The notes beneath the pieces are model-generated. The model did not search any database. It saw only the letters and a program-made list of their open reading frames with translations, and was not told where the DNA came from. Source: Bhargavaea ginsengi (lineage in GTDB: Bacteria; Bacillota; Bacilli; Bacillales_A; Planococcaceae). From it: a stretch of 64,000 nt of DNA. Positions 57,454-64,000 of this stretch are shown one piece after another. Each line of letters opens with the position of its first letter. The first letter of the stretch is position 1. A program made the position numbers and the translations under genes. Location: assembly GCF_900109165.1 (NCBI RefSeq), contig NZ_FNZF01000003.1:401714-465713 (forward strand), given 5' to 3'.

Positions 57454-57684
57454 GTGGAACGTCTTGCGATCGATACGGAATTTATTACACTCGGACAGGC
57501 TTTGAAGATGACTGATGCCATCTCCTCCGGGGGCATGGCGAAATGGTTTCTGTCCGAGCATGCGGTATATGTGAACGGCGACCCGGAAAACCGGCGGGGC
57601 CGGAAACTGCGTGACGGGGATATCGTCAACATCCCGGGAACGGGCAGGTTCCGGGTTTCTGGACCGGCTCCGGGTGACAGCTGA
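57454..57684 (+). CDS. yaaA: YaaA, S4-domain RNA-binding protein
   Basis: About 76 residues of an S4 domain ([42 protein letters not shown]). Sits between dnaN and recF as in all Bacillales; possible role in ribosome assembly. GTG 57454 seems the better start; GTG 57445 is also in frame. Its TGA overlaps the recF ATG. Confidence 0.92.
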   Translation: MERLAIDTEFITLGQALKMTDAISSGGMAKWFLSEHAVYVNGDPENRRGRKLRDGDIVNIPGTGRFRVSGPAPGDS

Positions 57685-58811
57685 TGCACATCGAGCAACT
57701 TAAGCTGAGGAATTACCGGAGTTATGAATCACTGGACCTGTCATTTTCACCGAATATCAACGTGCTGATCGGTGAAAATGCACAGGGGAAGACCAATATC
57801 ATGGAAGCGATCTACGTGCTTGCAATGGCAAAATCACACCGCACGTCCAACGATCGTGAATTGATACGCTGGGGCGCGGATTATGGTAAAATAGAAGGAG
57901 CGGTACAGCGGAAATACGGCGTTCTGCCGCTTGAGCTGACGCTCTCCAAAAAGGGCAAGAAAGCCAGAGTCAATCATCTGGAACAGCAGAGACTGAGCGA
58001 CTACATCGGGCAGCTCAATGTCGTCATGTTCGCGCCTGAGGATCTGCACCTCATCAAGGGCAGCCCGCAGGTCCGACGCCGTTTCCTGGATATGGAAATC
58101 GGTCAGGTATCAAGGGTTTATCTGCATGATTTGCTGCAGTTTCACAAGGTGATGCGCCAGCGCAATGCCATCCTGAAGGCCAACCAGGGCAGGAGCGGGC
58201 TCACAGATGTCATGTTCGATGTCTATACAGATCAGTACGTCGATATGGCGATCCGCATCATACGGAAGCGCTTTGAGTTCGCGGAGATGCTCCAGAAATG
58301 GGCAGAGCCGATCCATAAAGGGATTTCCCGGGGACTGGAAGAACTTGTAATCACGTACGAAACATTGAAAGACATCGAACCGGATCAGTCGGCCGAAGAA
58401 ATGGCGGCCCGGCTGAGGGAACGGCTGGAAGGGCTCAGGCAGCGGGAACTCGACCGCGGCGTGACACTGGCCGGTCCGCACCGTGACGACCTGACATTCC
58501 TGGTGAACGGCCATGACGTCCAGGTGTACGGGTCACAGGGCCAGCAAAGAACGGCGGCACTGTCACTGAAGCTCGCGGAAATCGAGCTTCTCCGTCAGGA
58601 AACCGGCGAATCACCGGTTCTTCTCCTTGACGATGTCCTGTCCGAGCTGGACGATTACCGGCAGTCTCATCTGCTGAACACCATCCAGGGGCAGGTGCAG
58701 ACGCTGGTCACGACAACGAACGTGGACGGCATCATGCACGAGACGATCCAAAAAGCGGATCTGTACCGTGTCTCGGCCGGCACGGCTGAACACGAGAATC
58801 ACGACGACTGA
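57684..58811 (+). CDS. recF: DNA replication/repair protein RecF
   Basis: 375 residues, SMC-like ATPase: Walker [16 protein letters not shown], signature [20 protein letters not shown], Walker [14 protein letters not shown]. Loads RecA at gaps with RecO/R. Start overlaps the yaaA stop (TGATG). Confidence 0.98.
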   Translation: MHIEQLKLRNYRSYESLDLSFSPNINVLIGENAQGKTNIMEAIYVLAMAKSHRTSNDRELIRWGADYGKIEGAVQRKYGVLPLELTLSKKGKKARVNHLEQQRLSDYIGQLNVVMFAPEDLHLIKGSPQVRRRFLDMEIGQVSRVYLHDLLQFHKVMRQRNAILKANQGRSGLTDVMFDVYTDQYVDMAIRIIRKRFEFAEMLQKWAEPIHKGISRGLEELVITYETLKDIEPDQSAEEMAARLRERLEGLRQRELDRGVTLAGPHRDDLTFLVNGHDVQVYGSQGQQRTAALSLKLAEIELLRQETGESPVLLLDDVLSELDDYRQSHLLNTIQGQVQTLVTTTNVDGIMHETIQKADLYRVSAGTAEHENHDD

Positions 58812-58896
58812 ACGCGCGGCAGGGAAATTCCCTCCGCGGGTTTTCACGCATACAGGAAACCGTTGCATCACGTTTGGGCATTGAAAGGGCAGGTGA

Positions 58897-60834
<1,938 letters not shown>

Positions 60835-60861
60835 GGCTTTACTTGAAAGGGGTCAAAGACC

Positions 60862-63474
60862 ATGGCAGACACGCCGGACCGTGGCGTCCAACGCATTAAC
60901 ATCAGTACGGAGATGAAAACCTCGTTCCTTGACTACGCGATGAGTGTCATCGTGTCTCGTGCGCTGCCGGACGTCCGTGACGGGCTCAAACCGGTCCACC
61001 GCCGGATTTTGTATGCCATGCAGGACCTCGGCAACACCGCGGACAAACCGTACAAGAAGTCGGCCCGTATTGTCGGGGACGTCATCGGTAAGTACCACCC
61101 TCACGGCGATAGCGCAGTATACGACACGATGGTGCGCATGGCACAGGACTTCAACTACCGGTATATGCTCGTCGACGGACACGGAAACTTTGGATCGGTC
61201 GACGGCGATGCCGCAGCCGCCATGCGGTACACGGAATCCCGGATGTCGAAGATTTCCGCTGAGCTCCTGCGTGACATCAACAAAGACACGATCGACTATC
61301 AGTCAAACTATGACGGACAGGAAAAAGAGCCGATCGTGCTTCCGAGCCGTTTCCCGAACCTGCTGGTAAACGGTTCCTCGGGGATTGCTGTCGGGATGGC
61401 AACCAATATCCCGCCGCATAACCTCGGGGAAGCGATTAATGCGGTTCTCGCACTCGCGGACAATCCGGACATTACGACAGAGGAACTCATGGAAATCATT
61501 CCGGGGCCCGATTTCCCTACCGGCGGCCTCATTCTCGGCAGGAGCGGCATCCGCCGTGCCTACGAGACGGGCCGGGGCTCCCTCCTGACACGGGGGAAGG
61601 TCGAGATTGAAACCGCGCCGAACGGCAAGGAGACGATCCTCGTCCATGAACTTCCCTACCAGGTGAACAAAGCCCGGCTGATTGAGAAAATCGCAGAACT
61701 TGTCCGTGAAAAACGGATTGAGGGCATTACCGACCTCCGTGATGAGTCGGACCGCCGGGGCATGCGCATCGTCATGGAAGTCCGGCGCGATGCAAATGCC
61801 AATGTCATCGTGAACAATCTCTATAAGCACACCGCCCTCCAGTCAAGCTTCGGCATCAACATGCTTGCACTGGTGGACGGCCAGCCGAAGGTGCTCAGTC
61901 TGAAACAAATGCTCTTCCATTATCTGGAGCACCAAAAAGAGGTTGTCACTCGCCGTACGCGCTTTGAGCTAAACAAAGCGGAAGACCGCGCACATATCCT
62001 CGAAGGTTTGCGCATTGCGCTTGACCATATCGATGAGATCATCGCGCTGATCCGTGCTTCCAAGACGACCGACGAAGCAAAAACCTCCCTCATAGAGCGT
62101 TTCAGCCTGTCGGAGCGGCAGTCCCAGGCAATCCTTGACATGCGGCTCCAGCGGCTTACCGGTCTCGAGCGGGACAAGATCGAGGAAGAGTACAAGGAAC
62201 TCCAGATCCTCATCGCCGAGCTTCGCGCCATTCTGGCCGACGAAGACAAGCTGCTTGAAATCATCAAGGAAGAGCTTGCCGAAGTAAAAGACCGGTTCGC
62301 AGATGCACGCCGGTCGGAAATCACTGCAGGCGGTTCCGAAATGATTGAGGACGAGGATCTGATCCCGGTCGAGAACTCGGTCATCACCCTCACACACCGC
62401 GGCTACATCAAGCGGCTGCCGGCCAGCACATACCGCAGCCAGCGGCGCGGCGGGCGCGGCGTCCAGGGCATGGGCACGAACGAAGACGACTTTGTCGAGC
62501 ACCTGCTCTACACGTCCACCCATGACCGGATCCTGTTCTTTACGAATACCGGCAAGGTATATCGCCTGAAGGGCTATGAGATCCCTGAGTTCAGCCGGAC
62601 GGCGAAGGGCCTTCCGATCATCAACCTGCTCGGCCTCGACAAAGGCGAAAGTGTCACGACGATGCTTCGCGTGGATGAATATGACGAAGAAGCGTTCCTC
62701 GTCTTTACCACCAAGCAGGGTGTCGCCAAGCGGACGCCAGTAACGCACTTTGCCAACATCCGTTCGAACGGGCTGATCGCCCTTTCCCTGCGTGAAGACG
62801 ACGAACTTGTCCAGGTCAAAGTGACCGACGGGACAAAAGACGTGGTCATCGGTACGCGCGGGGGCATGCTGATCCGATTCTTTGAAGACGATTTGCGTCC
62901 GATGGGCCGGACGGCGACCGGCGTACGCGGCATCCATCTCCGCAGTGATGACTATGTGATCGGCATGGACGTGGTCGAGGAAGGCCAGGAAATCCTCGTT
63001 GTCACGGAGCAGGGCTTCGGGAAGCGCACGCCTGAGTCCGAATACCGGAGACAGACGCGAGGCGGATACGGCCTGAAGACGCTTCATGTAACCGACAGGA
63101 ACGGCCCTCTCGTCTCGATGAAGTCGATTGACGGAACCGAAGATATCATGATCATCACAATTCACGGCATTCTGATCCGGATGGATGTCGCAGATATCTC
63201 GGTCATTGGCCGGATCACACAAGGTGTCCGGCTCATCAGACTCGATGAAGGGGAATACGTGGCAACAGTCGCGAAAGTGGAGAAGGAAGAAGAAGAAGAC
63301 CTCCCGGACGGAGAGATGGAAGACGTTCTGGAGGGACAATTCGACGATCCCGAGAAGCTGGAACCGGAATCCGCGGTAGAAGGAGAGTTTCCTTCTATAG
63401 AGGATGACGGGGAAGACTTCGGCTCCGATGAGATTGAAGACTCCGGCAACGGATCCGGACGGGAAGAAGAGTAA
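60862..63474 (+). CDS. gyrA: DNA gyrase subunit A
   Basis: 870 residues: breakage-reunion domain with catalytic Tyr in [24 protein letters not shown] gyrase box, six-blade C-terminal beta-pinwheel and an acidic tail ([23 protein letters not shown]). Quinolone-region sequence [19 protein letters not shown] reads Ser and Glu-type residues as wild type ([11 protein letters not shown]). Starts 27 bases after gyrB, with AAAGGGG. Confidence 0.98.
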   Translation: MADTPDRGVQRINISTEMKTSFLDYAMSVIVSRALPDVRDGLKPVHRRILYAMQDLGNTADKPYKKSARIVGDVIGKYHPHGDSAVYDTMVRMAQDFNYRYMLVDGHGNFGSVDGDAAAAMRYTESRMSKISAELLRDINKDTIDYQSNYDGQEKEPIVLPSRFPNLLVNGSSGIAVGMATNIPPHNLGEAINAVLALADNPDITTEELMEIIPGPDFPTGGLILGRSGIRRAYETGRGSLLTRGKVEIETAPNGKETILVHELPYQVNKARLIEKIAELVREKRIEGITDLRDESDRRGMRIVMEVRRDANANVIVNNLYKHTALQSSFGINMLALVDGQPKVLSLKQMLFHYLEHQKEVVTRRTRFELNKAEDRAHILEGLRIALDHIDEIIALIRASKTTDEAKTSLIERFSLSERQSQAILDMRLQRLTGLERDKIEEEYKELQILIAELRAILADEDKLLEIIKEELAEVKDRFADARRSEITAGGSEMIEDEDLIPVENSVITLTHRGYIKRLPASTYRSQRRGGRGVQGMGTNEDDFVEHLLYTSTHDRILFFTNTGKVYRLKGYEIPEFSRTAKGLPIINLLGLDKGESVTTMLRVDEYDEEAFLVFTTKQGVAKRTPVTHFANIRSNGLIALSLREDDELVQVKVTDGTKDVVIGTRGGMLIRFFEDDLRPMGRTATGVRGIHLRSDDYVIGMDVVEEGQEILVVTEQGFGKRTPESEYRRQTRGGYGLKTLHVTDRNGPLVSMKSIDGTEDIMIITIHGILIRMDVADISVIGRITQGVRLIRLDEGEYVATVAKVEKEEEEDLPDGEMEDVLEGQFDDPEKLEPESAVEGEFPSIEDDGEDFGSDEIEDSGNGSGREEE

Positions 63475-63479
63475 ATGCA

Positions 63480-63521
63480 TGACAGGGAAACGGATTTCAA
63501 TCCGTTTCCCTGTTTTTTTGT
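63480..63521 (+). terminator. Terminator of gyrBA
   Basis: CAGGGAAACGGATT/AATCCGTTTCCCTG stem followed by a seven-T run. Confidence 0.95.
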
Positions 63522-63609
63522 TTTTGGGGTTGCATTTTGCTGTACAGCCGAGTATAGTAGAGAAGTTGTCGTTCGGAGCACAATCCACAAAAAAGATTCA
63601 CTTTTTATG

Positions 63610-63638
63610 TTGACTTTCCGGAACGGCGATGTTATGAT
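63610..63638 (+). promoter_or_regulatory. Ribosomal RNA operon promoter
   Basis: TTGACT (63610-63615), 17 bases, TATGAT (63633-63638), about 160 bases before the 16S start. The leader includes GAACCTTGAAAACTGAACAG, typical of Bacillales rrn leaders. Confidence 0.8.
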
Positions 63639-63799
63639 AATTAAGCTCTCGTTAAGAGATACGATCTTGCGGCGAGCGCCATGAACCTTGAAAACTGAAC
63701 AGCAAAACGCTGATGAACGAAGTTCCCGGAACCCGACCCCGTCGGGTGAACGGAACGAATGAAATGCCAGTTTTAAAGTATGAGCTTACTCATACTCTC

Positions 63800-64000
63800 T
63801 TATGGAGAGTTTGATCCTGGCTCAGGACGAACGCTGGCGGCGTGCCTAATACATGCAAGTCGAGCGGATGACGGAGAGCTTGCTCTCCTGATTCAGCGGC
63901 GGACGGGTGAGTAACACGTGGGCAACCTGCCTGTAAGATCGGGATAACTCCGGGAAACCGGGGCTAATACCGGATGGTTCCTTCCTCCGCATGGAGGAAG
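63800..64000 (+). rRNA. 16S ribosomal RNA, 5' part (continues beyond window)
   Basis: GGAGAGTTTGATCCTGGCTC is the conserved 16S 5' sequence, followed by CGCTGGCGGCGTGCCTAATA and GGACGGGTGAGTAACACGTG. The first 200 bases are present. Location right after gyrA is the rrnO position of Bacillus. Confidence 0.98.

Noticed and set aside
61969..63588. 539-codon minus-strand frame opposite gyrA
   Set aside because: Shadow frame; gyrA is unambiguous.

Overview
The window is a high-GC (mid-50s % by eye) piece of a Firmicutes chromosome spanning the replication origin. The block gyrA-gyrB-recF-yaaA-dnaN-dnaA-rpmH-rnpA-yidC-jag-mnmE-mnmG-rsmG-noc-parA-parB, then ychF, rpsF-ssb-rpsR, gdpP-rplI-dnaB-purA and walRKHIJ-htrA-rlmH, is the Bacillales oriC neighbourhood. 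YyaC, a CxxH/CxxC protein, Noc, a B. subtilis-type parS site and the Wal system agree with that. GC content and gene content suggest Planococcaceae (something like Bhargavaea or a relative); the genus is a guess. The window ends inside a 16S rRNA gene.

Layout. 0-2.6 kb (+): end of a citrate/dicarboxylate sensor kinase, its response regulator and a CitMHS citrate transporter. 2.6-5 kb (-): MBL hydrolase, aspartate dehydrogenase, ABC ATPase. 5.1-9.6 kb (-): pstSCAB-phoU phosphate uptake operon with a Pho box upstream. 10-14.6 kb: an SDR oxidoreductase, an ECF S-component, malate:quinone oxidoreductase, a DUF378 protein and the pseudouridine synthase RluF. 14.6-20.7 kb: a foreign island flanked by two ~124-bp copies of the rluF 3' end plus terminator. 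It holds a decayed CwlT-like cell-wall hydrolase, an RraB-family gene, a leucine-rich-repeat gene and a 1415-codon Rhs/YD-repeat gene whose C-terminus is a recognisable GIY-YIG nuclease domain. 20.7-22.1 kb: a small unknown protein and an alcohol dehydrogenase. 22.1-54.2 kb (mostly -): the conserved left arm of the origin. 54.2-56.2 kb: oriC in two parts around dnaA, with DnaA boxes and a DnaA-trio-like tract. 56.2-63.5 kb (+): dnaN to gyrA, then an rrn promoter, leader and 16S.

Together the core genes cover initiation (dnaA, DnaA boxes, dnaB, dnaN), segregation and division control (parA/parB/parS, noc and Noc-site-like sequences), topology (gyrAB), the tRNA/rRNA modification set (mnmE, mnmG, rsmG, rlmH), protein insertion (yidC, jag) and cell-wall control (walRK with walHIJ, htrA and an M23 endopeptidase).

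The least ordinary part is the 14.6-20.7 kb island: an N-terminally truncated (secretion-less) Rhs toxin fused to a GIY-YIG nuclease tip, translationally coupled to an LRR protein and an RraB-like protein (candidate immunity proteins), sitting between two diverged copies of the rluF end. Other points of note are a DnaA-box cluster around rlmH, a Noc-site-like cluster upstream of walR, a dispersed ~110-165 bp GC-rich repeat in three copies, and a 21-bp tandem repeat beside ychF.
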